Of a stretch of DNA of 64,000 nucleotides, positions 38,044 to 52,000 are shown piece after piece. Position numbers and translations under genes: made by a program. The stretch is from contig AP031356.1 of NCBI GenBank assembly GCA_037833965.1, positions 24,884,501 to 24,948,500 of the forward strand. The letters are read 5' to 3'. Source of the DNA: Marchantia polymorpha subsp. ruderalis. Its lineage: Eukaryota > Streptophyta > Marchantiopsida > Marchantiales > Marchantiaceae. The notes beneath the pieces were generated by a model. It did no database searches, was not told the origin of the DNA, and saw only the letters and a list, made by a program, of their open reading frames with translations. Position 1 is the stretch's first letter; the number at the start of each line of letters is the position of its first letter.

Positions 38044-40396
38044 TAGGTAATTGATCATAAAGGAGTAAGCTTGTGGCCATCTCAAGCACAGTTATATTCT
38101 TTTGCTTTAAAACTCCATATTGATGTGGAGTGTACACACAAGTTAAAGCATAATGAATAGCTGATTGTACTCAAAAAACATGATAATTCTTGGAGAAATA
38201 TTCTTTTCCTTAAATTGTTTGCACAGCCGCAATCTTGTGATTGTAACTATTCTTCTTCATAATTTTGAAATTTTGAAATTATTGTAGTGTCTAGTCTTTG
38301 TTACTTTAAAAATAAATCCAACTATACATGTTATATTATAAATAAATATCCGTATGTAACGTTCCTTTATTAGAGATTCAAAAGGGAAAGATTTACATAA
38401 GTAACAGTGCAACAATTGTAATGGATATGCTGTTTGAGTAAAAAAATGCTTACGAATATGATCTTGACTCAACTTTGCTTTTAGACAAGTAACACATAAA
38501 GCTCTAATATGATGGATCAGAGAAATTCCAGCAGTCAACTTCTTAGAGACCATCAAATGGAGCTTATGGTAGTGAGCATGAACCATCTTGTGATGCCAAA
38601 ACTCGTCATGAAAGACTTAACAAGTCTAAATATTTGGCTTAGGCTCTTCTATATACCAAACTTTAGTGCAACGGAGAAGTTGTGTTGGGAAATATGCCAC
38701 AATGATGGCTGATAAAATACTTATAAGCTTAGATAGCTTATATATGTTATTACGTGGATACCGCTCTTCCTACACCAGTATGCTATGTAGATTTACTCTA
38801 TCAAATTCATACATATTCTTGGAGTTTAAAAGTGCTATATGGCCTCACTCATTCAAACATCTAATTGAGAGCAAATTACATTTCAAACCCAACATGTAAA
38901 AAACTTCAAGCAACTTTTTTGATTTAAGATAAATGATAACTTTCCACAACCCAAAAGAGCTTGATTGCTAGTAGTTCTAAGTGACATATGATAAACTTGA
39001 TCTTCAAGATTAGAAAAAAGGAATTGTTTCCAATTTAGTGAGATGAGTCATCATTATCAAAAAAATAATTGTTTTTCTTCTATTTGACTTTAAAATGCAA
39101 AATTACATTAATTGCATCATCGGCTGTAATATCATCTACAACTAAAACAATGACATTTTTAATGAACACATCATCAACTTCCTCAAAAGCAATCTTGCAA
39201 TAACCATCATGACCGTTAAGATAGGGTTTCATGTTTTTTGCCACGGACTTCCTTAAATTCTTGAGAGTGGTGTAGAAGATCTGAACTGCTTTGAGCTTCT
39301 TCTGAAGTTGGTGTTAACAACATTCATACAACTAGTGTATCTGTTTGCCGCACTTATTGCCATTGCCGGATTTTAAGCTTCAAGTAGCAGACTGTGAAGA
39401 ATTGTTTCCGTCGCTGTCATAAGCTATTTTTTGAGAACGCCAAGAAGGAATACAAGAGTTAGTATATCTTTAAGTAGAATAATTTTGAAATTGATCACAA
39501 GAAGCATAATAGTTCTTAAACTTATCGTGATCTTGGTTGCTTGAGTGTATTGAATTAGAATCGTGGTGATCGCGATCATTGGAATGAAACAGATATACTT
39601 CATCTGAATGATACTATTTCTTTTTTTGGTTGTGGCAATTGCGGTCGCGATTAGAATCATCTCAACAATACTTGATATAAGAGATTCAAATGAAGTATGA
39701 CATGATTAGATTTGACCTCACAGTCATTTCTTCGTCAATGAAAAGAATAAAAAACTGCTGAAGTGTATAAGAATTATAAATAATACTAGCTTTAATGAAA
39801 AAAACAACTCCGGATCAAGTAGTTGGCAAATCCATTAGATAAGCAAGATATAAGCTTTGAATATTTGACTGGATCATTGCAATTTGATTGTTGATTAGTG
39901 AGGTTTTTCTCGGCACACATGTGATTTTCAATAGACTAATCATTACCCATTGAGAGGTGAAACAAATTTTGATGCAAACATTGTCTCCAACTCTTTCGAC
40001 GTGAATAGAGTGTCAGACATGGTAGAGATATGATGGACAATGTGCTCGCGCACATACATCTGAATATAGTAAACAACATCATTGTGTTGTTCAAAAATGA
40101 TGTCAAATTTCTCTTCAACCTCTTTATTAGTAGACTATCGTTTTTCTTTAGCCGGAATTGCATTTTTATGTGCTTGATCACTCAATCTTTAGGAAATCTC
40201 AAGTGTATGTAGTAACTTAGGTAAAGCAATGTTTGGTTTCACTCCCGCAAAACATTTCTTCTTGCGTAAAATGGTTCAAATTTGCACGGCCCAAGCAGTG
40301 TAGTTGTCGATACCGTCCAGCTTCTGTGTTGAATCCATGTCATTCTCTTCCCTCGAGAAATTCATAACTCTAAAGAGTAGAGTATAAATTTTCAAA

Positions 40397-40572
40397 TGTT
40401 GAGGTTACCAAGCTAATGCATTTGCTATCTTAAGTGGAGTATCAAAGAAAACATATACTCTCGTAGTATTGTTGATTAAGTTGAGTACATTCATTTCACA
40501 CTAATGAAGTTGTCAAGTCTTTTGTAATATTAGCACTCCAAGAGTATGATTAGTATCTAACTTATTCTAACA
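40397..40572 (-). repeat. Copia LTR (right; 5' LTR of the element)
   Basis: Begins TGTTGAGG and ends TTCTAACA, the canonical TG...CA form. It is shorter than the left LTR (176 against 212 bp), with the difference in the AT-rich first half. TAAAT follows directly. Confidence 0.8.
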
Positions 40573-40699
40573 TAAATCTATAACTATTTTTTATAAGCAC
40601 AAGATATTTTTGTAAAATAAACACATTGTCATTCTTGATATGAATTTCATGACCTTGAAGTATGGTTGAATCTATTTGTATATCATTTCTTGCAAAATC

Positions 40700-42230
40700 A
40701 TAATTAATCTAATTTAATTTAGGCAGATTTTAAATATGCTGCTTAACGAAGAGAAAGTCGGCCACCATACATGACAAAGATATATTGTCACTTTCAAGTA
40801 ACGCCAAAGTGTTGGAAATTGGATTGAAGATCAAGAGCATGGGCTTATTTGCTATCCATACGTTTGCATCATTAATCAGGGCGACGAGGTGTTCATCGAT
40901 GTGAAAGTCGAGATTGCATAAGGAATCAGTCGTAGACGATCCAACCTGTCACATATAAGACGAACGTCATTGCATCTAGTCTTGAAGAACAAAACGGAGA
41001 ATAAAACTTTCCCGAAAGGCCTTCAAAGATCTTTTGAAGCATGCAGACATGACAAATTGATTTTACAATGAACAGAGACGCTTGAGCATTTGTTGTATTA
41101 AGATAGCTTCGAAATGTCATGGCAAAAATTATGCAGACCGTGTGGCGCATAGCCACAGATGAAACCGAACGCAATAACATTGGATTCGCGTTCAAGCAAC
41201 GCTCGCACTGGTCTCATTTGATGGCAGCTATCGGATAAGAATGACAAAAATGACAATGCTTTGATCTTCACTACAGGGGATGGGGCCAACATCGGTCTAT
41301 CATCATCATCGTCTTCTTCAGCAAGCTTTGCTGCTTCGCCTCGAATCTAAGAGCGTGTACGACGGCGCACGTCAACAAAACGCTCAATGACATTTGACGC
41401 CCTCTCTCTTCAGAGATTCATGTGAAGTTGCTAAATAAAGAACAAAATTGGGACGCAGATCATGACATTCATATCACTGCGCCCATTTCGATTAGTAGCG
41501 CCATCCATTATAAGAGTGCCGGACTTCTGGCCCGATAAACAAATCAAACTTTGATCTAGTCCTGATGGACATTACGACTGTAGCAGACAATCACCGATAA
41601 CGGCCGTTGATAGTAGCCTATAGTCGGGGCAAAGGGATGAAAGATCACTTGCCAATCCAGCTGATCGAATATGTTGAACTGCATGCGATTGCGGTGAATC
41701 GCACCGGAAAGTGGCTTGTGGAGATCATTTTTGTTCTCAGTGCAAAGCATGTCGACAGTGATGGTGAGTGAAGTCTGTCGCGCCTTTTTCTTGGCCGGCG
41801 TAACATCTTCCACTTGCGCAAATTGATTGATCGGTACTTGCAGGTACTGTTGCCAAGCATGTGGAACAGAAGAATGCTTTTTTACCGACGAGGCCGATGT
41901 TTTTCACTCGTTCAGCCGCCCCACCGTCTGCGTGTGTTTTGTGCAAATGGACGTCGCGTTGGTTCTCATTGACGTCGTGACTGCACATACCTCAGCGTTG
42001 CACGCAAGACAAGATACAACTGTAATCAATTTCCTCGCTGTTTGTATGGGTTCAGGAAAGGATTTCCATACCTCATCTTTGCTGTGCCCCCTTTGCTCTC
42101 TCCAGTCCAGAGTTAAAGTCCAGTCCTGCCCATATGTCAGAACCCCGATCGATGCGCTACGGACTGCGGACTGCCGCCCGTGACAAGGAAGAAACGGTGA
42201 TTTGCTGATTGCTTTCATCTCAGTCAAATT
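40700..42230 (-). pseudogene. Second hAT transposase remnant with BED zinc finger
   Basis: The minus strand begins with a BED-finger-like block: DEVWKSF, then CLAC and a later CTKH (about 42085-41930). It continues with KKARQTSLTITVDM and MQFNIFDQLDWQVIFHPFAP (about 41790-41620), which resemble the segment after the BED finger in plant hAT proteins. The SSNVIAFGF-CGYAPHGLHNFCHDISKL region (about 41190-41100) and a decayed C-terminal part ending near 40740 follow. Several frameshifts and stops are present. It is richer in GC than the hAT element inside the copia. Terminal repeats and target duplication were not found, and the C-terminal dimerisation domain is missing. Confidence 0.65.
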
Positions 42231-44640
42231 GGATGTATCAGATAAGCTTAAATGGACATATTTAATTAAGGGTATCCATTCAAATGATATTTAATTAAAG
42301 ATCCTAAACACACAAGAAAATACTTTATTGCCAGTGAAGTGTAAAAAGCAACATAGGTAAAAAGAGAAAAATTAAATATATTTAAAAGACGAAAATTATA
42401 TGACATCTTGTGACATATTCAACTGAAAGATGCGAGAGAGTACTGAAGGTGTATTGTGATGCCTCAAGCTTAAACTTGTCCCAAAGTGACAATCAACTGG
42501 GATAATTGAATGACACCTGCAGCTGACTATATTGTAGGTTCTATAAAAAACGAGGCTTGGAAAGTTTCAGCTGAAGCTCCCCTCGAAGCTTCAAGAGCCG
42601 AAGCTTCTTGCACTATCATTAAACCCAGTCGGAATTTCATTTCAGGGGTGAAGTTCAACGTCATATAGGTAATGGAAAATTTAATACGGTACATCTATGT
42701 AATCCATTAACACAAAATATAAAAATATGCGTTAATTTAAACAAAAAAACATAGTTATACTTGAAGACAATAACAATACACAATGAAAGATATAGCAATG
42801 TATAAAATGGTAAAGTTCAAATAATAAAATGTAAATATATATATATTCAAGTAATGAAAAAAAATTACATTATTATTGATGGATTATATATATATATATA
42901 TATATATATACAAACAAATTATGATAATCTTATTAATAAAACAATTTAAAGGGAAAAATTGAACAAAATTTGACTCTGAGTTACACATTTTTTTTTCATT
43001 GCCAGGGTTAATTACATTGTTACAATTCAAAGTTTGATCATACAGGGAGTAGAAGATATCATTATACTTATAATTTGAACTTCTGTATTACATTTCTAAC
43101 TTTATCTATCACAAAAATGTTTCAAGAAATAATTCCATATATGATATGAAGATATAATTATCATAAACAATATTCGAATTTTTTCTTAAATTACGGTTTT
43201 TTTAACTACTAAATTATCTTAAAGTTGTCATAAGCTCTTATGTGTTTTGAATCATATTTTTTATAAGATCTGTAAAAATATATTTAATGAAATTTTTATT
43301 GAAATGACAAATTATCAATTAAATCCATCCTATAATTATATTATTTTAATAAAAAAATTTTATTGTGCCAAAATTTATATAACGTAAGCTAAGAAAAAAG
43401 TGTGGAATATCAAATGTATTGAGAAAAACCTAAATCTCAAGCATGCGAAAACATGTAACATGTAACCTAAATCTGTAGATAGTTTCTACAAAAATACAAC
43501 AACAAAAATGTAGATAATTTTTCAAAGATCTTTGAGCTTGTGTAGCTAGGAGCTAAGATTAGCGTGCTCATATAGTGATAGGCTAATCTTAGTCTTGTTA
43601 ATTAAAGTAACATTATTATGAGTTAACAATACCTTACTTAACTCCCAACAATATGCATTTTCTGATTCGTTTAAACAAAATATAAGTATTTGTTTTATGA
43701 TTTATTAAATTTAATCTTTTATTCTTTGTTTTTTTATATAATATTTATTATAATAAATGAAAAATTTTTAAGCTTCAAAAGAAAATCATCATCTAACTTT
43801 ATTTTGTTTCATTAAAAGTTCAATACCAACGTTAATACAACGTATTTAATTTCATTACTTAAAAAATTATAAGTTAAAAATCTGTTATTTATAAAAATGA
43901 TTGAATCATAAAAAATCTTATAATAGAATTGTTTTCAATATGTAACTCTTAAATCAAAGAAGCTTCAAATATCAAATTATAATAATGTTAAATTTCAAAT
44001 ATGATATTAATTGGAATTAAATTTGATTATTGATGTCTGCTAATTTTTCGTATTTACTTTCATATTTCCAAAATTAAAATTTGAATAATCAAGTTAAACA
44101 CACCAGAATTGATAATAAAAATATGGATAGAAAAGTATGATATAAAAACTAATCAGCAAGATAATAATCACAATCATTACTGTTTCCGAGAACACTTTAC
44201 AAAGCTAAATACTTTTACTTTGGTTAGTTGATACGTATTTATAGCTTTTATGTTACCTTTGGGGTCGCAAAAACTACGCAGCACATCACATTATTCACAA
44301 ACAAGCCGCTGTGCAAGCAAATCCCTTTAGAAGATAAGCATTTGAAAATCTTTCATGATTGGAATTTGTGATTCAGTTTTGTTTACGTCATTTAATTAAA
44401 GAATATGAAGTATAGAGCACAACTAAACTTGAGATGGTGACAATGCGGTATTAATTTATCTCTTGCTTAACTGTATAACCATAGGAAGGGGCGCCAAACT
44501 GCAAAACCCAAGGTTAGTCATTCAAATCCACATCGAAATAGCCCTTTCATAAATCTGAACAAATCCTGTGCTGGACAAATTTAATCTAGACCGATATAAG
44601 ATCAAAATTCGATCTCGTCCGAAGAGTATTATGCAGCAGT
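42231..44640. other. AT-rich intergenic block
   Basis: No gene or RNA recognised. A 26-bp (TA)n run lies at 42885-42910, and a short inverted repeat built on GAAGCTTC lies near 42580-42605. Confidence 0.6.
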
Positions 44641-44849
44641 AAAATGTCCCGAGAGAAAGTTCAACCCTCACACAAGGGAGCAAAAACGAGGGAGTGTGCT
44701 TGCCTCAACCTCGCCGTGTCGTCGTAAGCAGATTAGTGTCAGAAAAGTACGAGCCAACCTGGACGAGTTGGAAAAACGACAAGGGGTCAAAGGTGCCAAG
44801 TATGCAAACTCGGAGCCGAGTTGGATAGAAAAGGAGTGCCATGGGCCTG

Positions 44850-45603
<754 letters not shown>

Positions 45604-47381
45604 GAAAGCAATGTATTTGTTCAATCAATTTGTAGACAAGAAATGCACTGTCGACTTCGTTGAGATGTGGAAAGTGTATTTTTCAGAAGTTTGTGAAATA
45701 GTTAGTTGTTGCAATCGATCTGTGCCATAGCGCTGTAAAGTCTCTTAAGTGAGGTGTATCTTCAAATTTAATTTCTCTACCCTGTATGGTGTATATCAAA
45801 CATGAATCAAAGTCTTGCCTGATTCGGATCCAGCCTCGACGGCAAGTTGTGCAAGTCGTGACTCAATGCTTCTGAAGGACTGCCGCGTATCTGTGAAGGC
45901 TGTATGGAGTATGGTCATTGTAAGAAATCTCAATGTTAGCGCGCGCTAATACTGTACGTTGGCCAAAACATCTGATGAGATTGAACCGGTATTTGTGAAC
46001 CGATTGGGGATGTAGTACCAAACACAAAGAGAACCCTAATTTATTAGAATTAAAAATTTTCTATTTTATCAGTGCGCGAAATACCATAACTGCCAAGGGA
46101 AGGGAAGGTAGAAAGGAGAATAAATATGAAGAAAAAAGTAGCTATTTCTGATCAAAACAGTATGTAATGCAGAGAATGAAAATTAATATTTACCTCTACT
46201 CAAACAGTAGACGGAAAATGTAAACGAAAATTGCAAAAACGTTAATGTATGAAACGACCGAAAATTGGACACTTTGTCAAAATTGTACACACTCTGTCAA
46301 TTATGAATACATGAGAAAAACGCCTTCATTCAACTTAAATCTCTAACGATGAACACTGGATGAGAAAAACTCAACTAATATAAAACTGGTTACAAAACAT
46401 ACACCTCAAACAGGGTATATACTAAATCTCGATCGATACGCAATATGTTGCCAAACTCTCCAGCTGTGTTCCATCTCTCCTGCCAATAATACTGAACCCA
46501 CAGCTGCCAGAACAACCGTTCTATAAAAGTTACAGATTACTTAAATCTTTAGTACTCCACCTTCTGTACTAGCAGTTTCGCTTTATTGCCGTGTAAGTCA
46601 CGTTAGAAGTATACATGTTCCACTCTTGCAAAATTCCTTCAGTAAATTAATCAGAACTGTCTGTCAAGTAACAATGGTGGTCTAACAATATATATAAAAA
46701 GAATTAATGGAATTAACTCATCGTTAAACAGTACAACGATGAAACCAGGGTTTAGTCCCAATGGCATCAAAATGATAATCGTGTTCTTCAGAATCTAAAA
46801 TATCCCAATTGTGTAGGAAAAAAGGTCTACAACATGAGCATATTTGTCAAACACCAGGATTTGGTCAAGCTATAGAACTTGGTTCAGGTTGCAATGATTG
46901 ACGAAAAGAGTGGTTTTCCTGAAAGTGAACAAAGAAGATTTCAAAACAAGACTTATCAGTCCGAGGGGAGGGCAAAGTATGAGACTGACTGACCAATTCA
47001 AGAGGCTTGAAAACTTAATAAATTGAGAATGACACAGACTTGATCAAATTCAGCGAGCCCAAGATCATTTACATTATCAATACAAACCGTGTGAGCTGAA
47101 TCTACCGATCCACTAGGATCAAACAGTGAGAGCTATCTGCTCCAAAGTTCATGGAAACAGAGGTGTGAGTACGGAGATAAAATAAAAGGAAATCTTTGAA
47201 GTAAACAGCCGCAATGCCAACAACCCTCCGACTCTATTCTTGAAGCCCTGATGATGTGTCAAAATCCAACCCTGGCGCGCAAACCTCGTCAGCATAACAC
47301 GCATTGATAGAAGGGTTTGAGCAAAAAGGAGCAGCATTTTGGAGGAGAGTTATGACAGAGGGCCGTGTGAAAAGGCTGTAC
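45604..47381. other. PsaG 3' flank and intergenic DNA, no gene recognised
   Basis: The first few hundred bases should hold the PsaG 3' untranslated region; there is no canonical AATAAA near the stop. The rest has no motif I recognise. Confidence 0.5.
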
Positions 47382-47580
47382 TCGGAGGTGATGGAGCATC
47401 TTCAATAAGGAGGCTAAATAATTTGAGACCGGTCCATGTTTATCAAGACGGAGTTCAGCGAAAAGCGACGACACGAAGTCAAGCATGCTCGTCTTCGCTC
47501 CTGTCAGGGACTCGTGTAAGTACGTTCTGTACGCGATCTCTGGATTCGGAGGATAAGGTAACATATTCAGCTCATCAGGA
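47382..47580 (-). CDS. Possible exon of an unidentified gene
   Basis: A 199-nt minus-strand open stretch is bounded by a good 3' splice site (GCTTTCCAG) and a GTACAG donor. It encodes PDELNMLPYPPNPEIAYRTY, then a segment rich in leucine and charged residues, ending SLLKMLHHLR. The composition looks like a folded protein rather than chance translation, but I do not recognise the family. I found no convincing neighbouring exons. It could be a gene fragment. Confidence 0.35.
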
Positions 47581-48730
47581 CTGGAAAGCAACGAAGGTTA
47601 TTCAAAATTCTCAGTACTGTTTCGGAAAATGCACACGTAGTATCATCCGAAAACCGATAGACCACTGCTTATATTCCACAACAGTCATGCACAGTAGCAG
47701 CTTTTACTATGTACAACCTTCAATTAGACTAATCTTCCAAAGACCTGACAGATGGTGGAGAGATAGACAATATTTGAATACAAGAGGTGTCAGCCAGATA
47801 GAAGAATGTTGTACACGTTGCTTGACACAAGATTCTGAAAAGAATCGAAATGGCACAAATTTCTGTTTGACAGCTCAACTGGTCCTTAGCCCTCGTCCTT
47901 AACAAAAGCATTGTCGAGGTCAGTGGCTTGCCGCTCAGGGAATTTCGAGGCCTATCTCGCACTCGCCAAGTCACCACACGATGATCCTGATGTTGTCACC
48001 AAAAGAACGTGCGAAGTGCTGTACATGTAGAGAGAGTAAATATAGTTCGGTCAAGTGATGCTCTGTGGTGTCTCCGCAGTGACGCTGGGAATGTCGTTGT
48101 CACTTAGCTCAGCAAGCACAACAGAGTTGTGATGGTGTCAGTTCCAGAGAATCTTACCGAGCACACAATCATAATGTTTAAGTACCGGGAGTCAATTATT
48201 TGAGAGAGAAGGGTTCACCGTGAGGAGTGACTCCGTTGCGTCGCTCCGCTGTGTCCTTTTCACTCCAGCAGTTTCTCATATCGAAACCAAGGTCCCAATC
48301 AAATGTACGTTATTCTCTCTCATAAAACTCCTCCTCAAGCTGTATCTTCTGTGGGATTTGACAATGCAATTCAATCACCAAAGAGTCAAATGTGACGTAT
48401 CGGACGCCATTTTCCTTCAAAAAATCGAGAGGTACGCTCCATTTCATCGCCGGAGTTTATGGGATAAGCAGTTGGGAAATTCTAACACGGTACGCTCATA
48501 GATCCGCTCTTGAGGATCAAACATGTCGGTTTCTTTAAAAAACCTTGTGATCAATGTCGAGGACACGTCGTAGCACGGCGGAAGGAGACTGGATCGGACG
48601 CGAGAAGACTGGTCAAACATAGTCTGCATTTTCAAGAGTCCAAGCTCCCATACTTTATGCATTGTTACAGCTGACAAGAGAATGGTCGACTCCCTGAAAA
48701 GTTCACGCTTATCTCTGCCGAATCTGCAAG
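47581..48730. other. Unassigned stretch
   Basis: Open frames on both strands, including 48444-48677 (-), show no known motif and no consistent splice pattern. Confidence 0.4.
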
Positions 48731-49098
48731 TGGAGCATTATTATCTGCAATTTATGCTCGGAGAAAGTGTAAAGTGACTTTGACCATCAGCAACAGGCTC
48801 ACGATTTTCTGTTATACGGTTTTTCCTCGAAGTTTTCCTCAGAATAGAATGCGCAGCCTGGTGTAAAGCCAAGCGATCCACCTGCACTGCAATCGTTTTC
48901 TGCATTCTCTGTGGAGCATCATTATCTGCAATCTTTTTCCCGCTTCTAGAAAGTGTAATGTGACTTTGACCATCACTCGCAGGGTCACGAATTTCTGTTA
49001 TACGGTTTTCTCTTGAAGTTTTCTTAGAATAGAGTGCACACAACCGCTGTAAAGCCAGGCCATCCATCTGCACCGACGATAGTTTCCTGCATTCTCTA
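48731..49098 (-). repeat. Two-copy tandem repeat, period about 186 bp, in an open frame
   Basis: The segment at 48731-48911 is repeated at 48912-49098 with about 80-90 percent similarity by eye. GACTTTGACCATCA occurs at 48776 and 48962, exactly 186 bp or 62 codons apart. The minus-strand frame 48741-49142 stays open across both copies, giving two related peptide units that share KTSR(E/K)NRITE and DGQSH(I/F)TLS. A 5-bp length difference sits at one edge. The product is unknown, and coding status is unproven. Confidence 0.6.
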
Positions 49099-52000
49099 AT
49101 TCTCTGTTGCGATACCACACATCGAGGGACAGAGCAGATCACGGAAAGCTACGAGCGAGGAGGTACGGTTCGCAGAGAAAAGGATAAAATGATTGTTACA
49201 AGGTTACACAAGCTAACGAGATCGGAGAGCGAAGAGGATCTCAATACGTAGATACCAACGATTGGTACGGCTCGGTACGATCGTATTTGTCCGACTTTGC
49301 CTTTACTACAATGTGGGAGACTGAAGATTCTCATACAGTGAAAGCAGGGAGTGAAGTGCTTTGAAAGCTTTCGCAGAGTCTGCTCAATATCATTACATGG
49401 ATTGCGGATGTGTACTCTCAAGAGATTTGAGCAGTGCACGGGCCAGGATACCCAGCGGTTTCAGCCTCTGAATGACTTCGCAGAAAGATAAACATTGGAA
49501 TCTGACTCGTTCACTCCAAACTCGCAGAGTTACGCCGATCGTCGAAAGACGGACGACGAAGCGGGGGATCGGACATTTGGTAATGCGGTATGCAGGCGCG
49601 CCAAAGTCAGCAAATTAGCGGTCACATGGACACCCTGCGCCGCGACTGGCAGGACCTCTCGAGAGTTCACAGCCGAGCATCCTGCTGCGAGTCCGAGATT
49701 TAGAGGCCTCCGGTTTCGGATTGTTCCATGATCCATCTGACCTACTCTCCCATCGACGGGTTCCGTAGACTTTACACGCAAAAGGCAGTACTGCTGAGCC
49801 TGGCTATGAAAGCCTTCGTGGGCACATACATGGCTTTCATCCATGGCATTGCCTATACAAATGTATTGACTCGGCAGCTAGTGGAGAACTTTACCTCTGA
49901 ATCAGTTGAAATAAAAAGTGCATTTTCAGTTTTTGCAATACCTTCCGTATGGAAACATGAAAACAAATCTGAAACTTCAGGAACGATGTTCTTTCTAGTG
50001 CCAGTTCGCATCTGTATGATAACCATTCTCGTACACTTTGTAAAATCCGTGTATGGAAACTTGCAGATATTGAGGAATGGACATCGTGAATGTTTTTGGT
50101 GCATATTAGTCTCACCTTGCAGACTGTGAAATACTCCAATCCCCCGTGTACATTTCCCGGGGGGCAGACGATGAGCTTTCCCTCATCGAGGAATTTTTCT
50201 TTTCTAGGTTTCACTCGGCCTGCATGTGTGAGGAGTGTGTATCCCGAGCAGATGTCTGCGCACGACTTTCCGGTAAAGGCCGCGCTCGCAGCCTGAGAAT
50301 ATTTGCCACTCGTACGTCGAGGAATAGGATAGTCGCTTGCGCCATTGTCAGTCTCCGCAGTTTGGAGCCTGCGCAACGGACTCCCAAAGGTCCTGGGTTT
50401 TGGCTGCCTGCCTTAATAAATTGAGTGGCGCAGGCCCCGAATTAGTTCTCGCCGCCTGCAAGGAATCAAGGATCATGGCAATCGTTGAAGCGCTTCAGAC
50501 ACTACCGTCCACACGCGCTGGACAGTGTATCAGCCCGCGCTACACCTGGATCGCTGGTCCATGCACCCGGCTGCCATCTTCAGGCTCGAAGGAGAAGACG
50601 ATGCTGAAGTGAAAGGAGAAGTGCAGCAATGGAGGGAGGGAGGGAGGTGAAGTGAGGTGAGGTCTAGCAGCGCCGGAGTGAGGGCGACTCCGAAGTCAGG
50701 ACTCTGGAGTAAGATCTTACCGAGACCTGTGGGGGGTGAGGGTGGGGGTGGGGAGATCCTGGCAAGAGCGGGGAGTGACGACGGGCTGACAGTGGCGGGG
50801 TGTTGGAAGTCTTGGGGAAACTGTCTGCGCGCAGAACGGACAGCGGAGTCTCGACGTAAAATTATATCTTTCCAAGACCGCTGATTGGCCGCGTGAGTTG
50901 CGGTAAAATGTCGATGATGAGATGAGATTCGCGCTGCAGTCTCGACGCATGCATCTAACCGTAATCTCTTGGCCTCGCGGGTTTCCGGTGGCAGGGGCGA
51001 TTTTGTCTGACTTGTCGATCGACCGTGCGAGTCCAAGATCGGCGTAAGACAAAGAAGCACCTCGAGATGTGTGCTTGATGATGGAGTTTCATTACTGCTG
51101 CTGGGCCTTGGTTCAGGTGGTAAACATGCACTGCGTTAGCCGAGTTTAGTTCTGCTGCGCGTAAATTCGACGGAGCCATGTATCTCGTCGAAAACATGAA
51201 CGCGCTGCTCGTCTGCGACTGCGAGCAGTGCCGATCCCAGACCACATGCAGGTTATCGAAGGTTGAAAGCTTGCCGCCATTCCCGGGGGTCGGGGAAGAG
51301 TTGGACTGGGCAGCGTCGTACATGTGGGGAGAAATATCCACGACATTTATTGGCTGGCGGTGACAATAGGGTGGGAAGGTCTCGTCACAATCGGGAGGGC
51401 GGATAAGGTCCATCCGGAGCAGATTAATTAACAAAATTTTGTCTAATGTCATTACGAGATCGAACACCTTCTGCCGAAAAAAAGAAGTGCCCACGTGACC
51501 GTGACGCAGATTCTATTTCAATGGTCTAGGAGCCTCAATCATGGTTGGTCGCGTTCCAATGACAGCAAACAAAATTCTTCCCCTTTACCATTTTACCGTA
51601 CGTTTTCCCCTCCTGCGTTCCGTCTGTACCTTTCCACAGCCCCTTTGGGCATCAGCAGGGCTCTCGATCGACCATCAACAGCCAGTGCACCACGACGGCT
51701 CCAACTTTCTCATTCTCTTTTGGTTCCCCCTCCAGAAACTTCGCTGGTAGTAATGGCTCGCGCTTTCTCGTCTTGGATAAACCAAACGTCAGATCCGATG
51801 CATCCCTGCATCCTCCTTTCCTATTTCCGTATGTTTTCTTTCCCTCGGGGCTGCAACGAGTGCGCCGATAAATTGGATGGTGACATGCATGAGCAGCTGC
51901 GCCGATGAAAGACCGCTCCCGACGTCCCGAGGACGATCGACCGCAGGGCGTCTGCGCGTGGGTAAAGATCGACCCTTCTCGTGGGAACCGAGCACGTAGC

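Larger units (their letters stand above)
33631..40577 (-). mobile_element. Ty1/copia LTR retrotransposon with TAAAT target-site duplication
   Basis: The element spans 33636-40572 and reads on the minus strand. It is bounded by TAAAT at 33631-33635 and at 40573-40577. Order from the right: 5' LTR; gag start near 40340 (MDSTQKLDGIDNYTAWAVQI, a UBN2-type start); GAG-pre-integrase (38586-38400); integrase (about 38250-37380, interrupted); the end of reverse transcriptase (LIVIMMLYVNIMLEQ to CIINVLKEFKL, about 37140-36900); RNase H (split by a hAT element); 3' LTR. Stops and frameshifts occur throughout, and the first half of reverse transcriptase is missing. The gag/INT/RT/RH order identifies the copia superfamily. 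No clear primer binding site remains. Confidence 0.9.

Noticed and set aside
31553..42910. Two 26-bp (TA)n runs as related elements
   Set aside because: Equal length is coincidental for simple repeats; the flanks are unrelated.
50530..51494. Long overlapping open frames (176 and 179 codons) on the minus strand
   Set aside because: High GC makes long chance frames common. They overlap one another in different frames, and neither shows a domain. Only the low-complexity part near 51030-51380 is mentioned.
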